Shown piece by piece: positions 28,221-38,478 of a stretch of DNA of 64,000 nucleotides; position 1 is the stretch's first letter; each line of letters starts with the position of its first letter. The notes beneath the pieces are model-generated. The model did not search any database, was not told the DNA's origin, and worked only from the letters and a program-made list of their open reading frames with translations. Origin of the DNA: Flavipsychrobacter sp. (GTDB lineage Bacteria > Bacteroidota > Bacteroidia > Chitinophagales > Chitinophagaceae); the NCBI GenBank assembly GCA_031292525.1, contig JARLGY010000053.1, forward strand, positions 62,001 through 126,000. The letters run 5' to 3'. The translations under genes and the position numbers were made by a program.

Positions 28221-28457
28221 ATGTCTGAAATTGCAAATCGCGTTAAGAAAATTATTGTGGACAAACTTGGTGTTGACGAATCAGAGGTAACACCTGAAGC
28301 AAGTTTTACTAATGACCTGGGCGCTGACTCACTGGACACAGTAGAACTGATCATGGAATTCGAAAAAGAATTCAATATCTCTATCCCTGACGAACAAGCT
28401 GAAACCATCACTACAGTTGGTCAGGCTGTTGCTTACCTGGAAGAACACGTAAAGTAA
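28221..28457 (+). CDS. acpP: Acyl carrier protein
   Basis: A 78-residue carrier of growing fatty acyl chains, cytoplasmic. Ser37 in [10 protein letters not shown] is the 4'-phosphopantetheine attachment site; helix II ([17 protein letters not shown]) and the acidic surface are as in all type II ACPs. The ATG at 28221 is used; a TTG two codons upstream is in frame. It is the first gene of the acpP-fabF-rnc operon: fabF starts 33 bp later. Confidence 0.97.
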   Translation: MSEIANRVKKIIVDKLGVDESEVTPEASFTNDLGADSLDTVELIMEFEKEFNISIPDEQAETITTVGQAVAYLEEHVK

Positions 28458-28490
28458 TTATCAAAATTTTTTAGTAACCGGATTGTTTCG

Positions 28491-29750
28491 ATGAATAGAT
28501 CGCTAAAGCGCGTTGTCGTTACCGGTATCGGTGCCCTTACGCCATTAGGCAACACTGTACCTGCATACTGGGACGGACTGGTTAATGGAGTTTCGGGTGC
28601 CGATTTCATTAAACAATTTGATGTAACCAAGTTCAAAACAAAATTCGCCTGTGAGTTGAAGGATTTCAACCCGGAGAATTATTTTGAGCGCAAAGAGGCA
28701 AGGAAACTTGACCGTTTTTCGCAGATAGCCTTAGTGGCTGCTGCCGAGGCGGTAAAGCATTCAGGCATTGATGCGCCGGGTATCAACCCCGACCGTGTGG
28801 GTGTGATCTGGGCTTCCGGTATAGGAGGTATGATCACGTTCATACAGGAAATGAAGAACTTTAATGAAGGTGATGGAACGCCCCGTTTTAATCCTTTCTT
28901 TATACCTAAGATGATATTGGATATTGCTTCAGGGCATATATCTATGAAATATGGCTTCCGCGGCCCCAATTTTGCCACGGTAAGTGCATGTGCATCATCT
29001 ACTAATGCTATAATAGACGGTTTCAACTACATACGGCTGGGCATGGCGGATGCTTTTGTGTGCGGCGGCTCTGAAGCCGTGGTAACAGAGGCAGGCATAG
29101 GTGGCTTCAACGCCATGAAGGCCCTTTCTGAACGCAACGATGACCCCCAAACAGCAAGTCGCCCCTTTGATAAAGACCGCGATGGTTTTGTACTTGGTGA
29201 GGGTGGTTGCGCGTTGATACTGGAAGAGTATGAACACGCCCTGGCGCGTGGTGCAAACATCATTGCAGAAGTGGCCGGCGGCGGTATGAGTGCCGATGCC
29301 TATCACCTCACAGCGCCGCATCCTGAAGGTCTTGGCGCATTCAATGTAATGAAGAATGCACTTGCTGATGCTGGGATGAAACCTGAAGACATTGACTACA
29401 TCAATGTACATGGTACATCTACCCCACTGGGCGATATAAGCGAAACCACTGCTATACAGCGCGTATTTGGCGAGCATGCTTACAATGTAAACATCAGCAG
29501 TACTAAATCTATGACTGGTCACCTGTTGGGTGCTGCCGGCGCTATAGAAGCTGTTGCTGCTATACTTGCCATGGTAAACGATACTGTGCCGCCTACCATC
29601 AACCACTTTACAGACGATCCCGAATTTGACCCCCGCCTCAACTTTACCTTTCACAAGGCACAGAAGCGCGTCATAAGGGCTGCACTCAGTAATACATTTG
29701 GTTTTGGTGGGCACAATGCATCCGTTATCTTTAAAAAATACGAAAAGTAG
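28491..29750 (+). CDS. fabF: 3-oxoacyl-[acyl-carrier-protein] synthase II
   Basis: Condenses malonyl-ACP with acyl-ACP in fatty-acid elongation. 419 residues, normal for FabF. The catalytic triad is visible: Cys167 in TVSACASSTNAI, His in YINVHGTSTPLGD and His in TGHLLGAAGAIEAV; the glycine-rich end SNTFGFGGHNAS is intact. It sits directly after acpP and two bases before rnc, an order common in Bacteroidota and many other bacteria. Confidence 0.97.
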   Translation: MNRSLKRVVVTGIGALTPLGNTVPAYWDGLVNGVSGADFIKQFDVTKFKTKFACELKDFNPENYFERKEARKLDRFSQIALVAAAEAVKHSGIDAPGINPDRVGVIWASGIGGMITFIQEMKNFNEGDGTPRFNPFFIPKMILDIASGHISMKYGFRGPNFATVSACASSTNAIIDGFNYIRLGMADAFVCGGSEAVVTEAGIGGFNAMKALSERNDDPQTASRPFDKDRDGFVLGEGGCALILEEYEHALARGANIIAEVAGGGMSADAYHLTAPHPEGLGAFNVMKNALADAGMKPEDIDYINVHGTSTPLGDISETTAIQRVFGEHAYNVNISSTKSMTGHLLGAAGAIEAVAAILAMVNDTVPPTINHFTDDPEFDPRLNFTFHKAQKRVIRAALSNTFGFGGHNASVIFKKYEK

Positions 29751-29752
29751 CT

Positions 29753-30481
29753 GTGCGGCGCTTCACCTCACGCATCTTACAACTATTCTCGCCCAACAAG
29801 CAGTTAATATCGCAGCTTGAACACCTCTTAGGGTTTACCCCTATAAGGATAGGCTACTACCAGGTTGCGCTCATGCACCGCTCCAAACTGGAGGAGGTGC
29901 AGGAAAACAATGAGCGCATGGAGTTCCTGGGCGATGCTATATTGGGCGCTATAATTGCTGAATACCTCTTTAAAAAATATCCCTACCGTACAGAAGGCTA
30001 CCTTACTGAGCTACGCTCCCGTATTGTGCGTCGCGAAACGCTCAATAATGTAGCCCTTCGCATGGGCCTCAATAAAATGGTGCAGTACAACCAGAACGAC
30101 CGGGGCCTGAGCCGCAGCCATATATTTGGCAACGCGCTTGAAGCCCTTATAGGCGCCGTGTACCTGGACCAGGGCTTTGCAAAGACCCGCCGCTTCATCA
30201 TAAAGCAAATGGTAAAGAACTATATAGACCTGGACGTACTGGAAAGTACTGATACCAACTATAAGAACCAACTCCTCAGCTGGGCACAACGCAGCGGCCA
30301 GGTGCTCACCTTCGATACTATGGAAGAGCGCATGGAAGGCACCCGCAAACTTTTTGTAGTAGGTATAATGCTGGATGGCTTACTGGTAGCAAGCGGCAGC
30401 GGCTACAATAAAAAAGAAGCCGGCCAGGTTGCCGCGCAAAAGGCGCTGGAAATATTAGGGCCGGGGGAAGTTGGCGCTTAG
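29753..30481 (+). CDS. rnc: Ribonuclease III
   Basis: Double-strand-specific endoribonuclease that processes rRNA precursors and structured mRNAs. 242 residues: RNase III catalytic domain (signature NERMEFLGDAILGAIIAEYLF-type block at ~55-75, with the metal-binding Glu and Asp) followed by a C-terminal dsRNA-binding domain (~165-238, ending GYNKKEAGQVAAQKALEIL). It starts with GTG two bases after the fabF stop, so translation is probably coupled to fabF. Confidence 0.95.
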   Translation: MRRFTSRILQLFSPNKQLISQLEHLLGFTPIRIGYYQVALMHRSKLEEVQENNERMEFLGDAILGAIIAEYLFKKYPYRTEGYLTELRSRIVRRETLNNVALRMGLNKMVQYNQNDRGLSRSHIFGNALEALIGAVYLDQGFAKTRRFIIKQMVKNYIDLDVLESTDTNYKNQLLSWAQRSGQVLTFDTMEERMEGTRKLFVVGIMLDGLLVASGSGYNKKEAGQVAAQKALEILGPGEVGA

Positions 30482-30529
30482 CTCTACTTTCTTCAGGCAG
30501 TATCTATACTACAACCAATCCATAACATA

Positions 30530-30561
30530 ATTATTCTTGTTCATGATTATTCTTGTTCATG
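30530..30561. repeat. Tandem 16-bp duplication
   Basis: ATTATTCTTGTTCATG occurs twice back to back in the 186-bp gap between rnc and the methyltransferase gene. It is probably replication slippage; no function is evident. Confidence 0.85.
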
Positions 30562-30655
30562 TACATAGTCTTTTTCTTAAAGGATTAACCAAAATGCCAT
30601 TGGTGTCTTGCACGAAAGTGGTATCAGCATCCTTATCTTTATGTCTCCGCTTTAA

Positions 30656-31333
<678 letters not shown>

Positions 31334-31383
31334 CTGCCTTTGCCAGGATTTAGTTTCACATTATAGCATTCTCCAGGATAGCA

Positions 31384-31824
31384 TCATTTAAATGAATAAG
31401 CTTTTATATATTTCGCTTCTACCATTCCCTTAGTGCCGGTTACCTGGTAATAATCGTAAAAGGTTTTTTTATCGTCACCGTAATGGAAACCAATGATGTA
31501 AGTATATGGTTCAGTACCTTTCTTTATGAGTGGCTTCAGTTTTTCGCCGCCTCGTGGCATGGTAAATTGGCTTTCGGCAGTATTTGGTCCCCATTCTGCA
31601 ACTACATCATAAACCCCATAGGAGGCAGTATTGTCGCCCGTCTTTACCGTTACTTTATAGGTAAAGTTATTAGGGTCATCTTTTACTTTTACACTGTCTG
31701 CCGCAACTATGTGGCCAGGGGGCGGTGGCGCATAGGTACCGTTATCATCGTTATCCTTGTGTCCGCTGCACGATGCCGCAATGAGCAGTACAAAGGAGCA
31801 GCAAAATAAAATACATTTTTTCAT
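31384..31824 (-). CDS. Lipoprotein of unknown function
   Basis: A 146-residue protein from ATG 31824 with a lipoprotein signal MKKCILFCCSFVLLIAASC (lipobox IAAS followed by Cys19) and a short polar linker (SGHKDNDDNGTYAPPPPG). The mature domain is beta-rich (FTYKVTVKTGDNTASYGVYD, YTYIIGFHYGDDKKTFYDYY) and ends in KYIKAYSFK. No named family is recognised. It is divergent from the dipeptidyl-peptidase III gene. Confidence 0.7.
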   Translation of the reverse strand: MKKCILFCCSFVLLIAASCSGHKDNDDNGTYAPPPPGHIVAADSVKVKDDPNNFTYKVTVKTGDNTASYGVYDVVAEWGPNTAESQFTMPRGGEKLKPLIKKGTEPYTYIIGFHYGDDKKTFYDYYQVTGTKGMVEAKYIKAYSFK

Positions 31825-31951
31825 TGCCAGCAAAAATAAGGCATGGTATGAAATGTGCAGTATTTTATTCGCAGTCGGCTTTAATGGCTAACCCTTACGG
31901 GGGTAATAAAAAGGTTTACGTACATTTAACCCTATATCCAAATCCCGACTG

Positions 31952-34048
31952 ATGAAATTTAATATTAACCAGAAAAAATGGGCGGTGCCTGTTATGGTAT
32001 TACTGGGAACACAAATAATGGTTCCCACTAACTCTGCAACTGCACAACCCAAAACGGCAAAACAACAAACAATGCAGAACGATGGTTACGACCCAAAATT
32101 TAAGGTAGAGGCCGAAGCATTTGCAGACCTCCAACTGCTTCGCTACCAAGTGCCTGGCTTTAAGAGCTTAAGCCTGCAACAAAAGAAATTGTCTTACTAC
32201 TTGTACCAGGCTGCGCTATGCGGCCGTGACATTATCTACGACCAAAAGAGTAAGAATGGCATTTTATTGCGCAAAACGTTGGAAACTGTTTACGGCACAT
32301 ACAAAGGTGACAAACATACTGATAACTGGAAAAAGTTCGAAGTCTATTGCGGACGCTTCTGGTTCAGCAATGGTAATCACCACCACTACAGTAACGAGAA
32401 GTTCTTGCCTGAATGCCCATACACTTATTTTGCTGAAATTATAAAGCACAGTGATACCAAACTGCTACCTACCGATGGTTTGAGTGTAGATATGTTCCTG
32501 GAAAAAATAAAGCCACTTATCTACGATCCTAATGTAGAGCCTAAAGTTGTAGATCAAAGACCAAACATTGACAACGTGGTCAACTCATCCAACAACTTTT
32601 ACGAGGGTGTAACCCAAAGCGAAGTAGAAACCTACTATGCCACTTTTGACACCAAAGGCAATGCACCATCATGGGGTTTGAACAGCAAAGTGGTAAAAGT
32701 GAATGGTAAGATAGAAGAGAAAGTATGGAAGAGTGGCGGTATGTATGGCGCTGCAATAGACCAGATCATTGGCTGGCTTGAAAAAGCAGCAACAGTGGCT
32801 GAAAATGAGGACCAAAAGCAAGCGCTTAGCCTGTTGATACAATTCTACAAAACCGGCGACCTGAAGATATGGGATGACTATAGTATAGCATGGGTACAGG
32901 ATACTAAATCGCGTATAGACGTTGTGAACGGTTTTATAGAGGTGTACCTAGATGCCATAGGTAAAAAAGGAAGCTTTGAAAGTACACTATCTCTGAAAGA
33001 TATGGAGGAAACAAAGCGCATAGAAGCGATAGCTAACCAGGCACAGTGGTTTGAAGATCATTCTCCTATTATGGATGCACATAAAAAGAAGTCTGTAAAG
33101 GGCATTACGGCAAAAGCTATAACCGTTATAGTGGAGAGTGGCGATGCGGCACCAAGCACACCAATAGGTATCAACCTGCCCAATGCTGATTGGGTACGCA
33201 AGGAGCACGGATCAAAATCAGTTTCTCTCAGCAATGTTATCCATGCATACAATGTAAGCAGTGCAAAAAGTGGAATGCTGGATGAGTTTGCTGTAAATAA
33301 AGAAGTACTCGATCGTCTTAAAAAATATGCTCCGCTTGCATCTGACCTGCATACCGATATGCACGAATGTATAGGCCATGCTTCAGGACAGATAAACCCA
33401 GGCGTAGAAACTACAGACAAGACATTGAAGAACTACGCAAGCACACTTGAAGAAGCCCGCGCCGACCTGGTTGGCCTGTATTTCATAATGGACCAGAAGC
33501 TGATAGAAATTGGTGTGATGCCTAGTATGGATGTGGCCAAAGCAGAGTATGACAGTTACATGATGAATGGCCTTATGACCCAGCTTACCCGCCTGAAGCC
33601 AGGTGAACAACTGGAAGAAGCACACATGCGCAACCGCCAAACTATAGCACGCTGGGCCTATGAGCATGGCAAAGCTGATAATGTAGTGGAGTTTGTAAAG
33701 AAGAACGGCAAAACCTATGTGCAGGTAAACGATTATAATAAACTGCGCACTTTGTTTGGCGAATTGCTGAAAGAAATGCAGCGCATAAAAAGCGAAGGCG
33801 ACTATAACGCAGGTAAAGACCTGGTAGAAAACTATGGTGTAAAAGTTGACCCTACACTTCATAAAGAAGTATTGCAGCGCTTTGCTAAACTAGGCATAAA
33901 ACCATACAAGGGTTTTGTACAGCCTAAACTGGAAGCTGTTATGAACGGCAACGAAATAACAGACATTAAGGTTACCTACCCCGAGAGCTTTTACCACCAA
34001 ATGATGGAATACGGCAAGAAATACGCCTTCCTTCCAACGGTGAATTAG
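31952..34048 (+). CDS. Dipeptidyl-peptidase III (M49), exported
   Basis: Zinc dipeptidyl aminopeptidase of 698 residues. The zinc motif HEXXGH is seen as HECIGHASGQ, and the second motif as EEARADLVGLY (eukaryotic EECRAE). The N-terminus is a signal sequence (KWAVPVMVLLGTQIMVPTNSATA), so the enzyme is probably periplasmic, unlike the cytoplasmic human enzyme. The downstream half RMRNRQTIARWAYEHGKADNV-type block is typical of bacterial M49. It would release dipeptides from imported oligopeptides. It is followed by a bidirectional terminator at 34065-34106. Confidence 0.9.
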   Translation: MKFNINQKKWAVPVMVLLGTQIMVPTNSATAQPKTAKQQTMQNDGYDPKFKVEAEAFADLQLLRYQVPGFKSLSLQQKKLSYYLYQAALCGRDIIYDQKSKNGILLRKTLETVYGTYKGDKHTDNWKKFEVYCGRFWFSNGNHHHYSNEKFLPECPYTYFAEIIKHSDTKLLPTDGLSVDMFLEKIKPLIYDPNVEPKVVDQRPNIDNVVNSSNNFYEGVTQSEVETYYATFDTKGNAPSWGLNSKVVKVNGKIEEKVWKSGGMYGAAIDQIIGWLEKAATVAENEDQKQALSLLIQFYKTGDLKIWDDYSIAWVQDTKSRIDVVNGFIEVYLDAIGKKGSFESTLSLKDMEETKRIEAIANQAQWFEDHSPIMDAHKKKSVKGITAKAITVIVESGDAAPSTPIGINLPNADWVRKEHGSKSVSLSNVIHAYNVSSAKSGMLDEFAVNKEVLDRLKKYAPLASDLHTDMHECIGHASGQINPGVETTDKTLKNYASTLEEARADLVGLYFIMDQKLIEIGVMPSMDVAKAEYDSYMMNGLMTQLTRLKPGEQLEEAHMRNRQTIARWAYEHGKADNVVEFVKKNGKTYVQVNDYNKLRTLFGELLKEMQRIKSEGDYNAGKDLVENYGVKVDPTLHKEVLQRFAKLGIKPYKGFVQPKLEAVMNGNEITDIKVTYPESFYHQMMEYGKKYAFLPTVN

Positions 34049-34064
34049 GCGAAATAAATTACGT

Positions 34065-34106
34065 AAAAATGGGCTGGATACATATAGTAACCAGCCCATT
34101 TTTTAT
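34065..34106. terminator. Bidirectional terminator between M49 and S41 peptidase genes
   Basis: Stem AAATGGGCTGG / CCAGCCCATTT with a 13-base loop, A-rich before and T-rich after, serving both convergent genes. Confidence 0.85.
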
Positions 34107-34120
34107 TTATTCTGAATCGA

Positions 34121-35797
34121 TTATTTGCCCTGCAATATCTTTTGGTATTCCCCTGTTGGCTGCTGTATCAGTGCCATTGCCTTTTCCAGGTCTTTATCAT
34201 ATATAAGGCTCTGGGCAATGCGGCCACGCTGGTAGTAATAGCGCGATACGATCTCGTTTTCAAGTACATGTGAAATGCCTTCCTTAAACTTCACCAGGTC
34301 TTGCTTTTTGTCGTGTGATATTTTTTCCTGCAACGCATTAAACTGGCTTTTTGAATCCTCATAATATTTCTCCTTTTCTGCAGCACGCTTCAATGAGTCA
34401 AATACTTCTTCGGTCTCAGTCTTGTAAGCATAGTCTTTATTGTCCAGCCACTTCACAAAGCTGTTATATTCTGCATCTGTAAGTGTAAACTTATCGGGGC
34501 TGGCAATAGTTGCATGTTGGTTAGCGTAGTCAGATGCGTAATCAAAGAAATAATTCTTGGTGTATAGTGTGATCACTATCTGGCTTATGGATTCTTCTTT
34601 CAGGTTCACATCAGGTTCCACTCCACCGCCGCTCAGTACCTTGCGGCCATTCTTTGTTTTATAAGCTATTTTCAGGCTATCGGGCACATGGCCCACGCTG
34701 CCATTTGCATTGCGGTGTGTATAGTCAAGCGCCTGTATGCACCGGCCACTTGGTGTATAGTACTTGGCTATGGTAAGTTTAAGGCGTGCATTATATCCCA
34801 GCGGGTAAGTAGTTTGTACCAGGCCCTTGCCATAGGAGCGTTCACCTATTATAACGCCCCTATCAAGATCCTGCATAGTGCCTGCTACTATTTCAGATGC
34901 TGATGCCGATGAGTGGTTCACCAGCACGGTAAGTGGTATCTGGGCATCCCATGCGGTACCTTGCGTTTTGTAGTCTTTATCCATCTCGGCCATTTTGCCT
35001 TTTGTGCTTACCACCATTTGTCCTCGGTCCACAAAAAGGTTACATACGTTCACTGCTTCATCCAGCAGGCCGCCTGGGTTATTGCGGAGGTCCAGTACTA
35101 CACCTTTCATGTCAGGCTTCACCCCCTTCAGGCTGTCTAGCGCTACTTTTATTGCACGGCCGCAACCCTGGGTAAATTGGGTAAGCCTTACATAGCCTAT
35201 ATTTTTCTGCGGGCCTACAAAGCCTGCGTAGGGCACGCTCGAAACTTCAATTTCTCCTCTTGTTATTATTTTAGACATCACTGCGCCAGTGTACAGATTC
35301 TTTATCTTCATACTTACTTGCGTACCGGGTGCCCCTTTTAGCAGTAAGCTGATGTCATCCATATTCTTGCCCTTCAGCGGCTGGTTACCTATAGACTCTA
35401 TAAGATCGCCAGGGTGCAGGCCTGCCCTTTGCGCCGGGCTGTTCTCGTACACATCGCCTACATAAGTGTCATCGCCCTTTTTGTGTATGTTAGCGCCTAT
35501 ACCACCATACTTACCGGTGGTCATAAATTCATAATCCTCTATGTCAGATTCTGTTATGTAGTTGGTATAGGGGTCCAGGTCGTCTAGCATAGCATCAATA
35601 CCTACCTTTACCAGCTTGCCTGGTTCTATAGGGTCAACATAATAAGTATTCAGTTCTTTAAATAGTGTGGCAAAAATGTCCAGGTTCTTAGATATCTCAA
35701 AATAGGAGTCGCTTGTCTTTGCCTGAATGAAAAGAAAGCATGTACCTGTTATCAAAACCCCGGCTACAAACCCTCTCGCTTTTCTTATTTTTTTCAT
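34121..35797 (-). CDS. S41 family C-terminal processing peptidase with PDZ domain
   Basis: Serine protease of the CtpA/Prc group, acting in the periplasm. From ATG 35797 (MKKIRKARGFVAGVLI) it has 558 residues; in-frame ATGs at 35812 and 35854 are alternatives. One N-terminal hydrophobic anchor (~7-24); PDZ domain at ~75-155 (GIGANIHKKGDDTYVGDVYE, HPGDLIESIGNQPLKG); catalytic core with GVVLDLRNNPGGLLDEAV, then SSASASEIVAGTMQD containing the nucleophile Ser and ERSYGKGLVQ with the general-base Lys. A C-terminal ~200-residue helical extension is charged. Substrate unknown. Confidence 0.93.
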   Translation of the reverse strand: MKKIRKARGFVAGVLITGTCFLFIQAKTSDSYFEISKNLDIFATLFKELNTYYVDPIEPGKLVKVGIDAMLDDLDPYTNYITESDIEDYEFMTTGKYGGIGANIHKKGDDTYVGDVYENSPAQRAGLHPGDLIESIGNQPLKGKNMDDISLLLKGAPGTQVSMKIKNLYTGAVMSKIITRGEIEVSSVPYAGFVGPQKNIGYVRLTQFTQGCGRAIKVALDSLKGVKPDMKGVVLDLRNNPGGLLDEAVNVCNLFVDRGQMVVSTKGKMAEMDKDYKTQGTAWDAQIPLTVLVNHSSASASEIVAGTMQDLDRGVIIGERSYGKGLVQTTYPLGYNARLKLTIAKYYTPSGRCIQALDYTHRNANGSVGHVPDSLKIAYKTKNGRKVLSGGGVEPDVNLKEESISQIVITLYTKNYFFDYASDYANQHATIASPDKFTLTDAEYNSFVKWLDNKDYAYKTETEEVFDSLKRAAEKEKYYEDSKSQFNALQEKISHDKKQDLVKFKEGISHVLENEIVSRYYYQRGRIAQSLIYDKDLEKAMALIQQPTGEYQKILQGK

Positions 35798-35904
35798 GAA
35801 TGGTGCTGGCATAATACTTGCAAATACTTTAATTGTAATGTACGAAAATAACATTCGTATCGATTGTAATGGCCAATTTTAACAATGTCTCATGAAATTG
35901 AATT

Positions 35905-35933
35905 TTGCCGATCGTTTAATTAGTATTATTTTG
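35905..35933 (+). promoter_or_regulatory. Likely promoter of the T9SS cargo gene
   Basis: TTG at 35905-35907, 18-bp spacer, then TTATTTTG at 35926-35933, matching the -7 consensus at all but one position; 20 bp before the ATG. Confidence 0.4.
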
Positions 35934-35953
35934 CATCCAAATAAAGTTTGAAA

Positions 35954-36727
35954 ATGAAAAAGATTTTACTCTCTATACTTACTGCTGTTGCCGTTTTGCA
36001 TTCCATTTCCGGTTCTGCACAAACAGCTACGTTTAGTACCCTTGCCACTACTGCATCATCTCCAAATGCTGATACTGTTTTCGGACAGGTTCAGGGCAAT
36101 GGCCCGTCGGTACCGGATTTTGTTACCGCATCTGCAGCCTCTGGTGGTGTTACTTTAAACTGGAATGTTATTGCGACCAACTTCCCTTCAGACTGGTTAA
36201 CACAAGCTGCATTGGGTATTTGCGATAACAATCAGTGCCAGTATAATGTTAACGGTACAACTATGTGGAATGGTACAGGTGGGGCTACATATACTTCACT
36301 AGTATATCAGCCATTAAAAACCGGTCAGTTTTATCTTTCCCTTGACTTAAGTAACGCTACCACCGTAGGCACTTATTATATTACTGTATTACTTACAGAC
36401 GCTGCTGCGCCTCATTACAGTAAAACAGTTACTTTCAAAGTAGGCCATTATACTACAGGCGTTTCTACAATAGCTAAAACTGAAAATGATGTCGTTTTGT
36501 ATCCTAATCCGGCAACCAGTGAAGTAAATGTAGTTTACAGCCCTGATGCAAATGTGAAAACTATTGCTATATACAATATTATAGGTAAAGTGGTAAAAGT
36601 CTATAACACACTGGATAACAGTAGCGCTCAACTGAATATCGACAACATACCTTCAGGCATATACTTTATACGTATGATGGATGGTGCAGGCCACATAGTT
36701 GCTACCCGCAAGTTTACACGTCAATAA
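35954..36727 (+). CDS. Secreted T9SS cargo protein with sorting domain
   Basis: A 257-residue protein from ATG 35954 with signal peptide (MKKILLSILTAVAVLHSISG, cut near AQTATF). The N-terminal ~150 residues are a beta-rich domain (SVPDFVTASAASGGVTLNWN) with a single CDNNQCQYNV cysteine pair. The C-terminal ~80 residues form a type-A T9SS sorting domain: VVLYPNPATSEVNVVYS, AIYNIIGKVVKVYN, and the end GIYFIRMMDGAGHIVATRKF. The cargo should be exported by the T9SS and anchored or released at the surface. Function of the passenger domain is unknown. Confidence 0.85.
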   Translation: MKKILLSILTAVAVLHSISGSAQTATFSTLATTASSPNADTVFGQVQGNGPSVPDFVTASAASGGVTLNWNVIATNFPSDWLTQAALGICDNNQCQYNVNGTTMWNGTGGATYTSLVYQPLKTGQFYLSLDLSNATTVGTYYITVLLTDAAAPHYSKTVTFKVGHYTTGVSTIAKTENDVVLYPNPATSEVNVVYSPDANVKTIAIYNIIGKVVKVYNTLDNSSAQLNIDNIPSGIYFIRMMDGAGHIVATRKFTRQ

Positions 36728-36747
36728 TCTTAACAGACAATATTTAG

Positions 36748-36778
36748 AAAGTCTCCTGCCTTGCGGGAGACTTTTTTT
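36748..36778 (+). terminator. Terminator of the T9SS cargo gene
   Basis: Stem AGTCTCC / GGAGACT with a 9-base loop, followed by seven T residues. Confidence 0.88.
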
Positions 36779-36856
36779 ATGCCCTAACAAGTGAATTGCT
36801 TATATTTAACATCAGGTAACCGTAGTTATCAACCCTAAAAATTCTTACTATATATT

Positions 36857-37516
36857 ATGAACAGGGGCGTTTATATTTTGTTGTTTGTACTGCTGTGCAC
36901 GGCAATCCCTGCCATTGCCCAAAAGCCATTTGACGAAGGTACTATTCGTTACCACGCGGTTTTTAAAAGCCTAAATCCTCTTAGAGATACCAAAAGCTAC
37001 GATGGCACCTATACTTATACCATAAAGGGAAAGCTGGTAAGGAAAGAACTAAAGCTGGATAACGGCTATAACGACATTGTTATCATGAATGGCAATAACA
37101 ATACCTTATACACTTTACAAACCACGGGAGGCAAAAAATACGCCATTCAGCACGATATGGATGTACACCTGGCACGCCAAAAAAAGTTTGAAGGTTTTAC
37201 CATTAAAGATGATGGTGAAAAGAAAACTATAGGTGGCTACGAAGCACAAAAAGCAGAAGTTACTTATGTGGATGGTACAAACAAAACCATATATTACTCC
37301 AAAGAATGGCAACCCGTATATGAGCACACTTTCGACCGCCTGCCTGCGGCAAATTTTATACCCCTGGAATTTGATGTGACCGAGGATAGACAGGAAGTGC
37401 TTATACATTTTACTGTAGAAAAAATAGAATTGACTCCTGTTGAAAATGCAGCGTTCCGCATACCATCAGACTACAAAATGGTAAGCAATGAAGAGTACAA
37501 AGAATTAAATAAGTAA
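36857..37516 (+). CDS. Secreted protein, GLPGLI/DUF4412-like
   Basis: A 219-residue exported protein (signal MNRGVYILLFVLLCTAIPAIA, cut before QKPFD). The mature domain is beta-rich: GTIRYHAVFKSLNP, KGKLVRKELKLDNGYNDIV, KKTIGGYEAQKAEVTYVDG and a tail TVEKIELTPVENAAFRIPSD. The pattern of a repeated GKLVRKE / YEAQKAEV strand followed by IPSDYK resembles the GLPGLI and DUF4412 families of Bacteroidota periplasmic proteins, whose function is not known. It precedes the leucine-rich-repeat gene by 34 bp and may share its transcript. Confidence 0.7.
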   Translation: MNRGVYILLFVLLCTAIPAIAQKPFDEGTIRYHAVFKSLNPLRDTKSYDGTYTYTIKGKLVRKELKLDNGYNDIVIMNGNNNTLYTLQTTGGKKYAIQHDMDVHLARQKKFEGFTIKDDGEKKTIGGYEAQKAEVTYVDGTNKTIYYSKEWQPVYEHTFDRLPAANFIPLEFDVTEDRQEVLIHFTVEKIELTPVENAAFRIPSDYKMVSNEEYKELNK

Positions 37517-37550
37517 TGTATTTCAAGTAAATTTTCGTAAATTCATATTC

Positions 37551-38405
37551 GTGAATACACGAAACCTATTGCCCGCCCTTTTGCTCATGCTCCTGTTACC
37601 TTTTGGCGCTGAGGCTACCCGGATCTATACAGATATAGCCCGTGCCCTTGAGAACCCTGATGATGTACATATCCTCAGGCTGCCTTTCAATAAGCTGGAT
37701 AGTGTTCCTATTATCATTACCCAGTTCCGCAATCTTGAAGAGTTAGATCTCAGCAACAATCGCATTAAGAAATTACCCGACTACCTGTTTGCCTGTAAAA
37801 ATCTGAAAACACTAAAACTATTCCGCAACAAGCTAAAACAAATACCTAATGGTATTACCCAGCTCACCCACCTGGAAGATGCCATCTTCGGGTATAATCA
37901 ACTTACTGAGATTCCAGATTCCTTATGCTATATGACCTCGTTAAGGTCGCTGAACTTTTCAGGCAATACAATTGCTCATATACCAACTGCCATTGGCAAT
38001 CTGCATCACCTGGAGCGATTCATTATTTCTTATAACGAGCTGGAAACAGTTCCTGATGAGTTGGCTCAATGCACAAATCTTAAGCTCCTGGACCTCGGCA
38101 ATAACAAACTGGAAAATCTGCCTAAAAATTTCGGTAACCTTACACACCTTTCCTATTTATACATGTCTTACAACCGACTGGAAAACATACCACAGTCTAT
38201 AGGTAATTGTTCGGCTTTGCAAGAGTTGGATGTTGTGTATTGTGGCGTTATGCGATTGCCAGATGAGCTGAACCAACTCATGCAGCTTGAAGAAGTGTAT
38301 GTGGACAGCCGAACTATTCTTTTTTATCAGAATCCCAGACTTCGCCGCCGGCAGAATATTCATATTGTTGATGGTGGTTCATTTCCCTATAGGTCGTCGC
38401 AATAA
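37551..38405 (+). CDS. Exported leucine-rich repeat protein
   Basis: A 284-residue protein with signal peptide (LLPALLLMLLLPFGAEA) and about nine bacterial-type LRRs with the LxxLxLxxNxLxxLPxx core, e.g. LEELDLSNNRIKKLPDYL, LKLLDLGNNKLENLPKNF and LSYLYMSYNRLENIPQSI. LRR solenoids bind proteins, so it is likely a surface or periplasmic adaptor. The start is GTG at 37551; no in-frame ATG gives a signal peptide. A bidirectional terminator follows. Confidence 0.82.
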   Translation: MNTRNLLPALLLMLLLPFGAEATRIYTDIARALENPDDVHILRLPFNKLDSVPIIITQFRNLEELDLSNNRIKKLPDYLFACKNLKTLKLFRNKLKQIPNGITQLTHLEDAIFGYNQLTEIPDSLCYMTSLRSLNFSGNTIAHIPTAIGNLHHLERFIISYNELETVPDELAQCTNLKLLDLGNNKLENLPKNFGNLTHLSYLYMSYNRLENIPQSIGNCSALQELDVVYCGVMRLPDELNQLMQLEEVYVDSRTILFYQNPRLRRRQNIHIVDGGSFPYRSSQ

Positions 38406-38424
38406 GGTTAGAAAGATATATGCC

Positions 38425-38468
38425 ATAAAAAAGCCCCAGCCTATAAATAGACCGGGGCTTTATATTTT
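38425..38468. terminator. Bidirectional terminator between the LRR and SGNH genes
   Basis: Stem AAAGCCCC / GGGGCTTT (38430-38437 and 38454-38461) with A-rich and T-rich flanks, between convergent genes. Confidence 0.8.
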
Positions 38469-38478
38469 TCAACGAGTA

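Noticed and set aside
28995-29714. A 239-codon frame opposite fabF
   Set aside because: Mirror of a strongly constrained gene; Cys/Tyr/His-rich nonsense composition.
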